A stretch of DNA of 64,000 bases from an uncultured Kiritimatiellota bacterium (GTDB lineage: Bacteria > Verrucomicrobiota > Kiritimatiellia > RFP12 > UBA1067): assembly GCA_934635045.1 (NCBI GenBank), contig CAKTZA010000012.1:1-64000 (forward strand), read 5' to 3'. A program made the translations under genes and the position numbers. A model generated the notes under the pieces. The model had not been told where the DNA came from and searched no databases. It saw only the letters and a list, made by a program, of their open reading frames with translations. Of this stretch, positions 43,874-52,439 are shown piece after piece (the first letter of the stretch is position 1; every line of letters begins with the position of its first letter).

Positions 43874-46579
43874 ATGAAAAAAGCAATAACCAGTGTCCTG
43901 TCATGTGCGTTCGCCCTTTCGGCGTTCGCGGCGGCGCCGTCGCGGCTGCTCGCGCCTCGCGGCGGACGCCCCGTGAACACCGCGCGCCCGACGCCGCCCG
44001 CCCAGCAGCCGTCGGCGGGTGACGAGGCGACGCCTTCGCCGACGGGCGGGCACGCCCTCAACTGGGACGGCGCGGCGAGCGACATCATCATCATGGCCTA
44101 CGGCGACGAGGTCGGCAAGACGATCCTCAAGGATCCGGCCTGCCCGTCGGCGACGATCACGCTGAAGTCCAAGCAGGGGCAGAAGCTTTCGCGCGAGGAC
44201 TATCTGGAGGCGATCGAGACGGTGCTGGAGATGAACGGCATCCACCTGGAGCCGTACAAGGACAGCTTCATCCGCGCCCTGCCGCGCAAGGACGTCCGCA
44301 AGGAGGGCATCCCGATCCTCATGGACAGCGACACGAAGCTCGGCGAGAGCGGCAAGGTCGTCTCGATGATGATTCCCTTCACGAACATGACGGCGGAGGA
44401 CGCGCAGAAGGTGCTGGAGGGCTTCAAGTCCAATTCGGGCCTCCTGATCGTCTTCGAGCGGACGAACAAGATTCTCGTCACGGACACCGAGCAGAACATC
44501 AACCGCATGCTGGAGATCGCGCGGGCGATTGACGTCGCCGCGCCCGTGACGGAGCAGGTCTTCGTGCGCCAGATCAAGAACGCCTCCGTCGACGACGTGC
44601 AGAAGGCCCTGCAGGCGATCGTCGATGATGCGATGAAGTGGCAGGAGAAGAACAAGGCGCCGACGAACCCCTCGTCGCAGCAGCAACAGCCGTTCGGCAA
44701 CCGCCTGATGCCGCGTCGCGGGCTCTTGGGACGCAACCAGCCGCAGGCCCAGCCGGCGCCGCAGCCCGTCAACAACGAGTCGCTGGTCATGACCGTTTCG
44801 GACGCCGACCGGGGCATGATTCGCGGCAAGGTGCTGATCGTGCCGGACGAGCGGTCGAACAAGCTCATCATCATCACGTCGAAGGCGAACATGGACTTCT
44901 TCGACAAGGTGATTGAGCAGCTGGACGTCGAGACGACGCCGGACACGGTCGTGAAGGTCTACCGCCTGAAGTACGCCGACGCCGAGGACGTGAGCGACAT
45001 GATCAACGACCTGATCGGCAACTCGTCGTCGTCGAAGAGCAACAGCAAGAACACGAACCAAAACGCGAAGCAGGGCACGGGCGGCAACATCACGCGTAAC
45101 AACAGCACGGCCGCGTCAGCGGCGGCGCGAAAGCCGGCGAACCAGCGCACGGGCGAGGCGAAGGCGGGCGAGCTCTCGAAGGAGAACACGACCGTCCTCT
45201 CCGACAAGCGCATCAACGGCCTCGTCGTCATGACGAACAAGGAACTCGTGCCGACCATCGAGTCGATCATCGAGTCGATGGACATCAAGCTTTCGCAGGT
45301 GCTGATCGAGACGGTTATCATCGAAGTTCAGCTGGGCGATGACATCTCGACCGGCATCGACTGGGTGCATGGCATGCAGGCGAAGGGCAATCAGTATCAG
45401 CAGGCAATTGGCGGCGGCGGCGGGCAGAACAGCGTCGCCACGACGGTGAGCGGACTGACGAATGCGTTCATCAATGCCGTCGGAAAGAGCTTGCCCGCCC
45501 TGTTCACGCCGGGCGGCGTGGGCCTGACGTATGGCGTTTATTCCGAGCGGCTGGATCTGGGCGCGGTCATCAAGGCCTCGAAGAACGATTCGCGCTCGAA
45601 GTATGTCGCGTCCCCGGTCATCATGACGGTGGACAACAAGGAAGCGACGATTGACGCGACGCAGAAGCGCCAGTTCCTGACGGGCTATCAGGTGTCGTCG
45701 TCGGTCTATGCGTCGGGCAATTCCACAGCGCCGCAGTATGCGTCCGAAGAGCTCGGCATCACCATCAAGGTCACGCCGAAGATCAACCCGAACGGCACCG
45801 TCATGCTGGAGGTCGAGGAAGAGTACTCGCAGCTGGGCGCCAAGCAGACGATTCTTGATCCGTCCAGCAACGAGGTGCAGATTGACACGTCGCTCAAGCG
45901 CAAGATGGCGGCGGACGTGCTGCTGGAGAACAGCCAGACGGTCGTGCTGGGCGGGCTGACGGAAACGAAGATTTCCGAAAGCGAGGGCGGCATTCCGATT
46001 CTGAAGGACATTCCGTGGATCGGCAAGTACCTCTTCGGCTCGACGACGTCGTCCGAGACGCGCAATGAGCTTCTGGTCTTCATGACGCCGTATGTGCTGG
46101 ACGACAGCGAGGCCGCACAGGTCGAGGCCCTGCGGCGCAAGAAAGTGCTGAGCGATCCGCGTCCGTGGGATGACCGCGGCTGGTCGGCGTCGGCCTTGGC
46201 GGATCCGGTCTCGAAGAAGGAGCAGCTGCGCCGCATTCAGGACGAGTGGAAGAAGCAGGACGAGGAGCGGCAGACGCGCATCGCCATCGAGCAGGAGAAG
46301 GTCAAGCGTGCGCAGAAGCTGAAGAGCCTCACGGTCGAGGAGCGCAACCTCTGGCTGAAGATGCACAAGGAAGAGCTCGAAGAGGAGGCGCAGGATGAGC
46401 TGGAGGAGAAGATGCTCGACGAGAAGAGCCAGAGCGCGCTTCGCAAGCTCGCCGAGGAGATTCGCGCGAAGAAGCTTGCCGAGGCCCAGTCCGAAATGAA
46501 GCAGGCCGAAGAGGCGACGGCAGCCGAGAACGCGCGCGCGAAGCTCGACGCCGAAAAGGCCGAGAAGAAGGGCGAATAG
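43874..46579 (+). CDS. gspD: Secretin (GspD/PilQ family) with long C-terminal coiled coil
   Basis: 901 aa, the outer-membrane channel of a type II secretion or type IV pilus system. Signal peptide MKKAITSVLSCAFALSAFAA; a Pro/Gly-rich linker; N0 (about 65-140), N1 (PFTNMTAEDAQKVLEGF), N2 (IKNASVDDVQKALQAIVDD, interrupted by a Gln/Pro-rich insert) and N3 (LKYADAEDVSDMINDLIGN, with a Ser/Asn-rich insert). The secretin core follows (SQVLIETVIIEVQLG, SPVIMTVDNKEATI, QTVVLGGLTETK, GIPILKDIPWIGKYLFG). From about 780 to 901 the sequence is a highly charged Lys/Glu helix, far longer than usual secretin ends. SD is weak (GAGGTTAAATTT). Confidence 0.9.
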   Translation: MKKAITSVLSCAFALSAFAAAPSRLLAPRGGRPVNTARPTPPAQQPSAGDEATPSPTGGHALNWDGAASDIIIMAYGDEVGKTILKDPACPSATITLKSKQGQKLSREDYLEAIETVLEMNGIHLEPYKDSFIRALPRKDVRKEGIPILMDSDTKLGESGKVVSMMIPFTNMTAEDAQKVLEGFKSNSGLLIVFERTNKILVTDTEQNINRMLEIARAIDVAAPVTEQVFVRQIKNASVDDVQKALQAIVDDAMKWQEKNKAPTNPSSQQQQPFGNRLMPRRGLLGRNQPQAQPAPQPVNNESLVMTVSDADRGMIRGKVLIVPDERSNKLIIITSKANMDFFDKVIEQLDVETTPDTVVKVYRLKYADAEDVSDMINDLIGNSSSSKSNSKNTNQNAKQGTGGNITRNNSTAASAAARKPANQRTGEAKAGELSKENTTVLSDKRINGLVVMTNKELVPTIESIIESMDIKLSQVLIETVIIEVQLGDDISTGIDWVHGMQAKGNQYQQAIGGGGGQNSVATTVSGLTNAFINAVGKSLPALFTPGGVGLTYGVYSERLDLGAVIKASKNDSRSKYVASPVIMTVDNKEATIDATQKRQFLTGYQVSSSVYASGNSTAPQYASEELGITIKVTPKINPNGTVMLEVEEEYSQLGAKQTILDPSSNEVQIDTSLKRKMAADVLLENSQTVVLGGLTETKISESEGGIPILKDIPWIGKYLFGSTTSSETRNELLVFMTPYVLDDSEAAQVEALRRKKVLSDPRPWDDRGWSASALADPVSKKEQLRRIQDEWKKQDEERQTRIAIEQEKVKRAQKLKSLTVEERNLWLKMHKEELEEEAQDELEEKMLDEKSQSALRKLAEEIRAKKLAEAQSEMKQAEEATAAENARAKLDAEKAEKKGE

Positions 46580-46608
46580 TTGACATCGCGACACGGAGAC
46601 GAACACAC

Positions 46609-47172
46609 ATGGTTCAGCAGATTGACGAACAGGAAGCCTTGGCCTATTTTGAGCGGTTGGATCCGCTCGTCCGTCCGGGCACGGTTTTGTTCGTCATTGG
46701 CGGATCGGCGATTGCTCAGTTGGGAGCAAAAATTCGTGTGACGGCGGACATAGACGTGGCGTTGCCCTATTCGAAGATTGAGATGTCCGAATTTGTGGAG
46801 GCTTCTTCCAAGGCTGGTCTGCCGGTCAATCCGGCATTTGGCTATCAGGGTGCGTATATCGAACTGGTGAAGCCGCTGATGCTGACGTTGCCGAAGCCGG
46901 CATCCGAAACGGACTGCATCGACCTGTTCCAGGGCGTCAACTTGACGGTTCGCACGAGCAGTCCGGCGGATCTTGTCGCCTCAAAACTCTACCGTTACAG
47001 CGATCAGGACCAGGAAGATATCCAGTTCCTGATGGGGGCGGGAGGCGTAACGCTGGAGGCCGTCCGCGAGTCAGTTTCGCGATTGCCCGTGCGTTTCAGG
47101 GACGATGTCTTGGTGCGCGAGAATCTCTCCAATCTTGAGTCTGATGTGCGCGTCTGGAAGGGAGGGATCTGA
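46609..47172 (+). CDS. Nucleotidyltransferase-fold protein (DUF6036-like)
   Basis: 187 aa. The stretch GTVLFVIGGSAIAQLG followed by TADIDVALPYSK fits the GG[S/A]-x(n)-T-x-D-[IV]-D pattern of minimal nucleotidyltransferases. In this group (DUF6036, AbiEii-like) many act in toxin-antitoxin pairs. A later ASKLYRYSDQDQEDIQFL carries the conserved Lys and a D/E cluster. The stop overlaps the next ATG (TGATG at 47170-47174), so it forms a pair with the following gene. Codon use is less GC-biased than in the secretin gene, which suggests acquisition from elsewhere. Confidence 0.7.
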   Translation: MVQQIDEQEALAYFERLDPLVRPGTVLFVIGGSAIAQLGAKIRVTADIDVALPYSKIEMSEFVEASSKAGLPVNPAFGYQGAYIELVKPLMLTLPKPASETDCIDLFQGVNLTVRTSSPADLVASKLYRYSDQDQEDIQFLMGAGGVTLEAVRESVSRLPVRFRDDVLVRENLSNLESDVRVWKGGI

Positions 47173-47525
47173 TGACGGCGCGTGAACGGTTGCAGCTGGC
47201 GTATGAATTCGCCTTCAATCCGAAGATGCTTCACGCGAAATGGCATGGTTGGCTGAAGAATCCGGCGAATGCCGACCCCGATGAGCTGAAAGCGCTTGAC
47301 GAGGCGGCGATGCTGCATCTGCCGCTCCCGGAACGCGGAGGTGCGTCATCGCGTGCGCTGTATCGGCTGGCGCTGTATCAGGCCGGGGCTTGCGGCTATC
47401 GGATGCGCACGTTCATCGGCAACTTGCGGGATCGGCTTCACCGTCCGCCGCTGACAGCGACGGAAGTGCCGGTGGGCATGGTTCGGGACGTTGTGCTGAC
47501 GCGGTATCGCGTGCCAAGATTCTGA
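47172..47525 (+). CDS. Small protein of unknown function paired with the nucleotidyltransferase-like gene
   Basis: 117 aa from ATG 47172, coupled to the previous gene. It is basic and mostly helical: RERLQLAYEFAFNPKMLHAK, then a short acidic loop NADPDELKALDEAAM, then YRLALYQAGACGYRMRTFIG. No known motif was found. By position it could be the partner of the upstream nucleotidyltransferase-like protein, as in type II or IV toxin-antitoxin systems, but nothing in its sequence proves this. Confidence 0.6.
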   Translation: MTARERLQLAYEFAFNPKMLHAKWHGWLKNPANADPDELKALDEAAMLHLPLPERGGASSRALYRLALYQAGACGYRMRTFIGNLRDRLHRPPLTATEVPVGMVRDVVLTRYRVPRF

Positions 47526-47539
47526 CAGGAGGAGCGAAA

Positions 47540-48496
47540 TTGAGTCAAAATCTGAGGAACTACTCTTTCATCGCCGTCTCGTTGGTCGTGTTGGCGGCGG
47601 CGGTTGCGGCGGTCGTCGTGAGCGTCAACCGCTCGTCCGAGGCGCAGGCGCGCGCCGAGGCCGAGGCGGCGTCCGCCGAAAAGGCGGCGGCGCTCGCCAA
47701 GGCCGCCGCGAAGACCGCCGAGGCCGAAGACGCGAAGGCCCGTGCGGCCGAGGCGGCGAAGGAGAAGGCGAAGGAAGACCGCGCCGCGCAGGAGGCGTCC
47801 GCCGCACAGGCGCGCGCGGACGCCGAGGCGGCGAAGGAAAAGCGCGCGCAGGCCGAGGCGCAGCGGCAGAAAGCCGAGGCGGAGGCCGAGACGGCGAAGG
47901 AGAACCGTCTGGCGGCGAAGCTGAAGGCCGAAGCGGCGGCGGACGAAAAGGCGAAGGCTGTCGCCTTGCAGAAGGCCGAGGAAGCCAAGGCCGAGGCGGC
48001 AGCGGACGCGCTTGCGGCGGAGAAGCTCCGTTCCGAGAAGGTCATCGCCGAGGCGAAGCTTCTCGAACTCCGCAAGATCGACTTTGAGACGCTGGAGCGC
48101 GACCTGCGCGAATGGCGGCAAGACCTGGAGGAGCGCGAGCGTGCGCTGATGCCGGAGAAGACGGTGACGGATCTCGCGTGGGCCGGCGGCATGGAAGACA
48201 CCATCATCGATGCCGAGGGGAATGTCCGCAAGCAGGAGAAGAAGCCGTATCGCGCCGAGGACGACAAGACGCTGCCGCGCTCGACTCGCCGCCTCGCGCG
48301 CGCCGAACGGCTCGCGTCCGAAGCCGCCGCACAGGAGGCCGCGCAGGTGCGCACGGCGGTCGTCGCCGCGCTCGAACGGCTCTACGTCGCGGCCCTGAAG
48401 GAAGACCGCGTCCTCGACGCCGACTACTGCCGCAAGGCGCTCAAGGCCCTCTATCCCGACTGGGAATTCACGGGCGAGCCGTCGTCGTGCCCTTGA
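47540..48496 (+). CDS. Membrane-anchored TolA-like coiled-coil protein
   Basis: 318 aa from TTG 47540, preceded by AGGAGG. One membrane segment at about 10-30 (FIAVSLVVLAAAVAAVVVSV) is followed by about 170 residues of Ala/Glu/Lys-rich coiled coil (AEAEAASAEKAAALAKAAAK, and so on), resembling the TolA stalk. The C-terminal about 120 residues (DFETLERDLREWRQDLEERE to KALYPDWEFTGEPSS) are less repetitive and may be a small folded domain. It probably spans the periplasm; the partner is unknown. Confidence 0.7.
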   Translation: MSQNLRNYSFIAVSLVVLAAAVAAVVVSVNRSSEAQARAEAEAASAEKAAALAKAAAKTAEAEDAKARAAEAAKEKAKEDRAAQEASAAQARADAEAAKEKRAQAEAQRQKAEAEAETAKENRLAAKLKAEAAADEKAKAVALQKAEEAKAEAAADALAAEKLRSEKVIAEAKLLELRKIDFETLERDLREWRQDLEERERALMPEKTVTDLAWAGGMEDTIIDAEGNVRKQEKKPYRAEDDKTLPRSTRRLARAERLASEAAAQEAAQVRTAVVAALERLYVAALKEDRVLDADYCRKALKALYPDWEFTGEPSSCP

Positions 48497-48516
48497 TTTG
48501 TGAAAAGAAACTATGG

Positions 48517-48522
48517 TATAAT
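48517..48522 (+). promoter_or_regulatory. -10 box (TGGTATAAT) of the secDF gene
   Basis: CTATGGTATAATCTC with a possible -35 TTGATT at 48493-48498 (18-bp spacer). The ATG at 48560 has AAAAGAGGAT upstream. Confidence 0.65.
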
Positions 48523-48559
48523 CTCCATTCAACACCTTAAAAGAGGATAAAATTCGATT

Positions 48560-51115
48560 ATGGCTAAAGATTCGGTTGTGCGAAACAACATCTGGAAGTG
48601 GCTCATTCTGCTGCTGATCGCGGGTATTTCCTATTACGTCTGCACGCCGCCGGCCGAGAAGTTCCGGTTCGGCCTCGACCTGAAGGGCGGCACGTCCTTC
48701 ACGCTCGGCGTCGACACCGACAAGCTCGCGCAGTCGCTCATCGCGGCGAACCCGGCGATCACGAACACGCCCGGCGCCGTCGAGAAGAAGATCGAGGAGA
48801 CGCAGGCGGGCTGCGACGACCGCATCATTTCCGTCATCCGCCGCCGCGTGGACGCGATGGGCACGAACGAGCCGGTCATTCAGGGCCTGAAGGGCCACCG
48901 CCTGCTCGTCCAGCTCCCCGGCGTCGACGAGGAGGTGCGCAAGGCCGCGAAGGCGTCGCTCCAGAGCGCGGCGTTCCTCGAGTTCCGCCTGACGCATCCG
49001 AAGAACGACCAGCTCGTCGCGAAGCTCCTCTCGAAGGACGTCGCGCCGGAGGGCTACAAGAAGAGCGGCAACGGCTATGCGCGCGTCGAGAACTGGTCCG
49101 AGATCTCGCAGAAGCCCGGCTATGCCGCGCGCCTCGCGGCGTTCGAGGCCCCTGACGCCCGTTACAGCTTCATGCTGGAGGACAACGGCGACGGCACCTA
49201 CTCGCCGAACTACGTTGCGCGCTCGACCGAGCCGCGCGTGACGGGCGAAGACCTCGTCTCGGCCGCCGTCCAGCGCGACCCGACGTCGGGCGGCCTCTCG
49301 ATCAGCTTCCGCCTCTCCGGCGAGGGCGGGCGCAAGTTCTCGACGCTCACGCGCAACTACAAGGCGCACGGCCCGAAGAATCCGTCCGACCGTGGCCGCC
49401 AGCTCGCGATCATCCTTGACGACACGCTCATTTCCGCGCCGGTCATCAACAGCGAGATCGGCTCGCAGGGCGAGATTACGGGCCGCTTTGACGCGAAGAG
49501 CGCGAAGAAGCTGGCGGACGAGCTGAACGCGGGCGCGTTGCCCGCGCCGATGAAGATCCTCGCCGAGACGACGGTCGCCCCGACGGTCGGCGACGACGCG
49601 ATCCACGCGGGCGCGGTCGCCGCGACGATGGGCTTCTGCCTTGTCGCGCTGTTCATGTTCATCTACTACTGGCGCTCCGGCCTTGTCGCCGACATCGCGC
49701 TCTTCCTCGACATCGCGCTCCTGCCGACGGCGCTCATCCTCTGCGCGAACATCCTCGGCGTCTTCGCCCACGATCCCTCGATGGGCGGCGGCGGCTCGAT
49801 GCAGCTGCCCGTCCTCACGATGCCGGGCATCGCCGGCCTCGTCCTCTCGCTCGGCATGGCGGTTGACGCGAACGTCCTCATCTTCGAGCGCATCCGCGAG
49901 GAGTTCCAGGCGGGCCGCACGGCCGGCAAGGCGATCGAGAACGGCTATGGACGTGCGTTTACGGCAATCTTCGACTCGAACCTGACGACGATCATCACGG
50001 GCGTCATCCTCTTCGTGGTCGGCACGGGCCCCGTGCGCGGCTTCGCGATCATGCTGACGGCGGGCGTCGTCATCTCGATGTTCACGGCGGTCGTCGTCAC
50101 GCGCCTCGTCTTCGACCACTGCGTCGACCCGAACCGCACGAAGCCGTTCAAGATGATGCAGGTCTTCAAGAAGCCGTGCTTTGACTTCATGCGGGTCGAG
50201 AAGTACACGGTCGGCATCGCGTTCGCGCTCGTCGCGGTCACGATGGCGATTTTTGCGGTGCGCCTCGCGACGAACAAGGCGGCCGTCCTCTCCGTCGACC
50301 TGACGGGCGGCACGTCGATCGTCTACAACCTGAAGCAGGACGCGAAGCCGGAGACCTCGGCGATTCGCGAGGCCCTGAACGCCTTCGACAACGCGGCGGT
50401 CATCCAGTATCAGGAGGGCGTCGGCGATGCGACGCTCCTCGTGAAGACCGGCGAGACGGCCGAGACGGCCAAGGGCGCGGCGCTGGAGAACCACGACGTC
50501 GGCGCGTACGTGACGAAGCTTCTGCAGGCGAAGTTCCCCGACGCCCAGTTCAAGGCCGCGTCGGTGGACGAGGTCGGCTCGATGGTCGGCGCGGACCTCA
50601 AGAAGAGCGGCACCTACGCGGTCGTCTTCTCGCTCCTCGCGATTCTCCTCTACGTCGGCTTCCGCTTCCAGTTCGGCTTCGGCCTCGGCGCCCTCGTCGC
50701 GCTCGCGCACGACGCGCTGATCTCGCTCGGCCTCTTCTCGCTCTGCGGCCGTCAGGTCTCGCTCATCGTCATCACCGCGATCCTCACGATCATCGGCTAC
50801 TCGGTGAACGACACGGTCGTCGTGTTCGACCGCATCCGCGAGCTGCTGCGCCACGACAAGAAGATGACGTTCCGCGAGCTCTGCAACGCGGCCATCAACG
50901 CCTGCCTCTCGCGCACGGTCATCACGTCCCTGACGACCTTCTTCGCGGTCCTGGCGCTCTTCGCGTTCGGCGACGGCTCGATCTTCGACTTCGCGCTCAT
51001 CATGCTCTTCGGCGTGGTCGCGGGCACGTTCTCGTCGATCTTCATCGCGACGCCGATCATGTACTGGTGGTACAAGGGCAAGCGTCCGGCGTTCGACGCC
51101 GAGGCGCAGGCGTAA
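48560..51115 (+). CDS. secDF: Protein translocase subunit SecDF (fused)
   Basis: 851 aa. SecD half (1 to about 510): first membrane segment, FGLDLKGGTSFTLGVD (D1), a periplasmic P1 domain, and a five-helix block with VAGMAVDANVLIFERIREE-like residues (GMAVDANVLIFERIREEF). SecF half (about 545-851): VDLTGGTSIVYNL (D5), a shorter periplasmic part, and YSVNDTVVVFDRIRELL (D6). It uses the proton gradient to pull exported proteins through SecYEG. Fusion of the two is common outside Proteobacteria. The gene is followed by a permease gene starting immediately after its stop. Confidence 0.95.
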   Translation: MAKDSVVRNNIWKWLILLLIAGISYYVCTPPAEKFRFGLDLKGGTSFTLGVDTDKLAQSLIAANPAITNTPGAVEKKIEETQAGCDDRIISVIRRRVDAMGTNEPVIQGLKGHRLLVQLPGVDEEVRKAAKASLQSAAFLEFRLTHPKNDQLVAKLLSKDVAPEGYKKSGNGYARVENWSEISQKPGYAARLAAFEAPDARYSFMLEDNGDGTYSPNYVARSTEPRVTGEDLVSAAVQRDPTSGGLSISFRLSGEGGRKFSTLTRNYKAHGPKNPSDRGRQLAIILDDTLISAPVINSEIGSQGEITGRFDAKSAKKLADELNAGALPAPMKILAETTVAPTVGDDAIHAGAVAATMGFCLVALFMFIYYWRSGLVADIALFLDIALLPTALILCANILGVFAHDPSMGGGGSMQLPVLTMPGIAGLVLSLGMAVDANVLIFERIREEFQAGRTAGKAIENGYGRAFTAIFDSNLTTIITGVILFVVGTGPVRGFAIMLTAGVVISMFTAVVVTRLVFDHCVDPNRTKPFKMMQVFKKPCFDFMRVEKYTVGIAFALVAVTMAIFAVRLATNKAAVLSVDLTGGTSIVYNLKQDAKPETSAIREALNAFDNAAVIQYQEGVGDATLLVKTGETAETAKGAALENHDVGAYVTKLLQAKFPDAQFKAASVDEVGSMVGADLKKSGTYAVVFSLLAILLYVGFRFQFGFGLGALVALAHDALISLGLFSLCGRQVSLIVITAILTIIGYSVNDTVVVFDRIRELLRHDKKMTFRELCNAAINACLSRTVITSLTTFFAVLALFAFGDGSIFDFALIMLFGVVAGTFSSIFIATPIMYWWYKGKRPAFDAEAQA

Positions 51116-52180
51116 GTGGATCGCCTGGCGTATCTCGTCCGGCGCCTCATCCTGGTGATTCCGACGTTCGTCGGGATCACCATCGTTTGTTTTGCGCTGA
51201 CGCGCTTTCTGCCGGGCGGGCCGGTCGAGATTCGGCTCATGCGGATGAAGGGCCTCGCCGCGCAGGGCGGCGGCGCGGGCGAAGCGGCGTCCGCCGCGAC
51301 GGCAACGGGGGCGAATGCCGTCACCGACGAATACCGCAAGGAGCTGGAGGCGCAGTTCGGCTTCGACAAGCCGCTCGTCCGCCAGTACTGGGACTGGCTC
51401 GTCGTCCACCGCATGGGGCTGACGCTGCCGAGCTACGACTATCCCGACAAGACGGCGTGGCAGCTCATCCGCGCGCGCATTCCCGTCTCGCTCTGGTTCG
51501 GCCTCGCGGCGTTCGTGCTGACCTACCTCATCTGCGTGCCGCTCGGCATCGCCAAGGCGTTGCGCCACCGTCAGGCCTTCGATGCCGTCTCGTCGCTTGT
51601 CGTGTTCGTCGCCTACGCGATTCCGTCGTTTGCGCTCGCGATGCTGCTGAAGACGCTCTTCTGCGGCACGGTCGAGGGCTTCTGGGACGTCTTTCCGCTT
51701 GGCGGCATCTCCAGCGACTTCGACGTTGAGCCGTCGTTCGCCCTGCGCCTCGCCGACCGCGCGTGGCACATGGCGCTGCCGGTCGCGTGCTACGTTGCCG
51801 GGTCGTTCGCGATGCTGACGCTGCTCATGAAGAACTCACTTCTCGACCAGATTTCGGCGGACTACGTGCGCACGGTGATTGCGAAGGGCGCGACGCGGCG
51901 GCGCGCGATCTGGCTGCACGCCTTCCGCAACGCGCTCATCCCGATTGCGACGGGGCTGGGGCCGATGATCGGGCTTCTCTTCGCAGGCTCCATCATCATC
52001 GAGACGATCTTCGAGATCCCTGGCATGGGGCGGCTGTCGTGGGACGCGCTGATTGGCCGCGACTATGCCGTCTTCCTCGCGCTCCTCGCGCTCACGGCGA
52101 GCTTCCAACTGATCGGTAACCTCCTGAGCGATCTCCTCTACATGCTCATCGACCCGCGCATCGACTTCTCGAAGAAGTGA
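51116..52180 (+). CDS. ABC transporter permease, DppB/YejB type (orphan)
   Basis: 354 aa from GTG 51116, directly after the secDF stop. It starts YLVRRLILVIPTFVGITIVC, has an N-terminal insert with QFGFDKPLVRQYWDWL as in YejB, and the permease loop YVRTVIAKGATRRRAIWLHA with an EAA-like signature; GRDYAVFLALLALTASFQLIG lies near the end. The family imports oligopeptides or microcin C-like compounds with a second permease, an ATPase and a binding protein. None of these follow; the next gene is over 250 bp away and belongs to another transporter class. Confidence 0.85.
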   Translation: MDRLAYLVRRLILVIPTFVGITIVCFALTRFLPGGPVEIRLMRMKGLAAQGGGAGEAASAATATGANAVTDEYRKELEAQFGFDKPLVRQYWDWLVVHRMGLTLPSYDYPDKTAWQLIRARIPVSLWFGLAAFVLTYLICVPLGIAKALRHRQAFDAVSSLVVFVAYAIPSFALAMLLKTLFCGTVEGFWDVFPLGGISSDFDVEPSFALRLADRAWHMALPVACYVAGSFAMLTLLMKNSLLDQISADYVRTVIAKGATRRRAIWLHAFRNALIPIATGLGPMIGLLFAGSIIIETIFEIPGMGRLSWDALIGRDYAVFLALLALTASFQLIGNLLSDLLYMLIDPRIDFSKK

Positions 52181-52222
52181 CGTGGAATCGTCGTCACGGT
52201 CTGCGATTTCCATCATGGGTAT

Positions 52223-52246
52223 CTCTGCGGGCTCTGCGACTCTGCG
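52223..52246 (+). repeat. Three short CTCTGCG repeats followed by A9
   Basis: CTCTGCG occurs at 52223, 52232 and 52240, then GTGAAAAAAAAAC. The 259 bp between 52180 and 52440 hold this repeat, the degraded inverted repeat at 52315-52340 and the next promoter. A weak hairpin GGAATCG...CGATTTCC just after the yejB-like stop could act in termination. Confidence 0.6.
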
Positions 52247-52314
52247 TGAAAAAAAAACGACCGGATGCATCGAAAACGCAAAAACACTGTTGTTTTCATG
52301 CAGATAACGAAAAA

Positions 52315-52340
52315 TGAGAATCATGTGCGGAAAATCTACG
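52315..52340. promoter_or_regulatory. Degenerate copy of the TGAGAAT-N12-ATTCTCA element
   Basis: The left arm TGAGAAT and the spacer end TGCGGAAA are intact; the right arm is ATCTACG. A minus-strand -10-like TTATCT (52302-52307) sits at the same 7-bp distance as in the two intact copies, though no minus-strand gene follows. Confidence 0.5.
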
Positions 52341-52404
52341 TGGCCATGCCCTTTCGCGATTTCGGGTGGACAATGGTACGGGGACGCGAAAGCGAAAAAT
52401 ATGG

Positions 52405-52410
52405 TATAAT
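52405..52410 (+). promoter_or_regulatory. -10 box (TGGTATAAT) of the amino-acid ABC transporter operon
   Basis: ATATGGTATAATTCAACC lies 29 bp before the ATG at 52440; no strong ribosome-binding site is visible there. Confidence 0.6.
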
Positions 52411-52439
52411 TCAACCTTACAGGCGTTAACCATCAAGCT

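Noticed and set aside
47438..51769. Minus-strand open frame of 1443 codons across the TolA-like, secDF and permease genes
   Set aside because: Spans several genes of certain identity on the other strand and has low-complexity Arg/Glu/Asp composition.
52223..52246. Regularly spaced CTCTGCG copies as a possible CRISPR remnant
   Set aside because: Units are only seven bases with one- or two-base gaps and there are no spacers; no cas gene is present.
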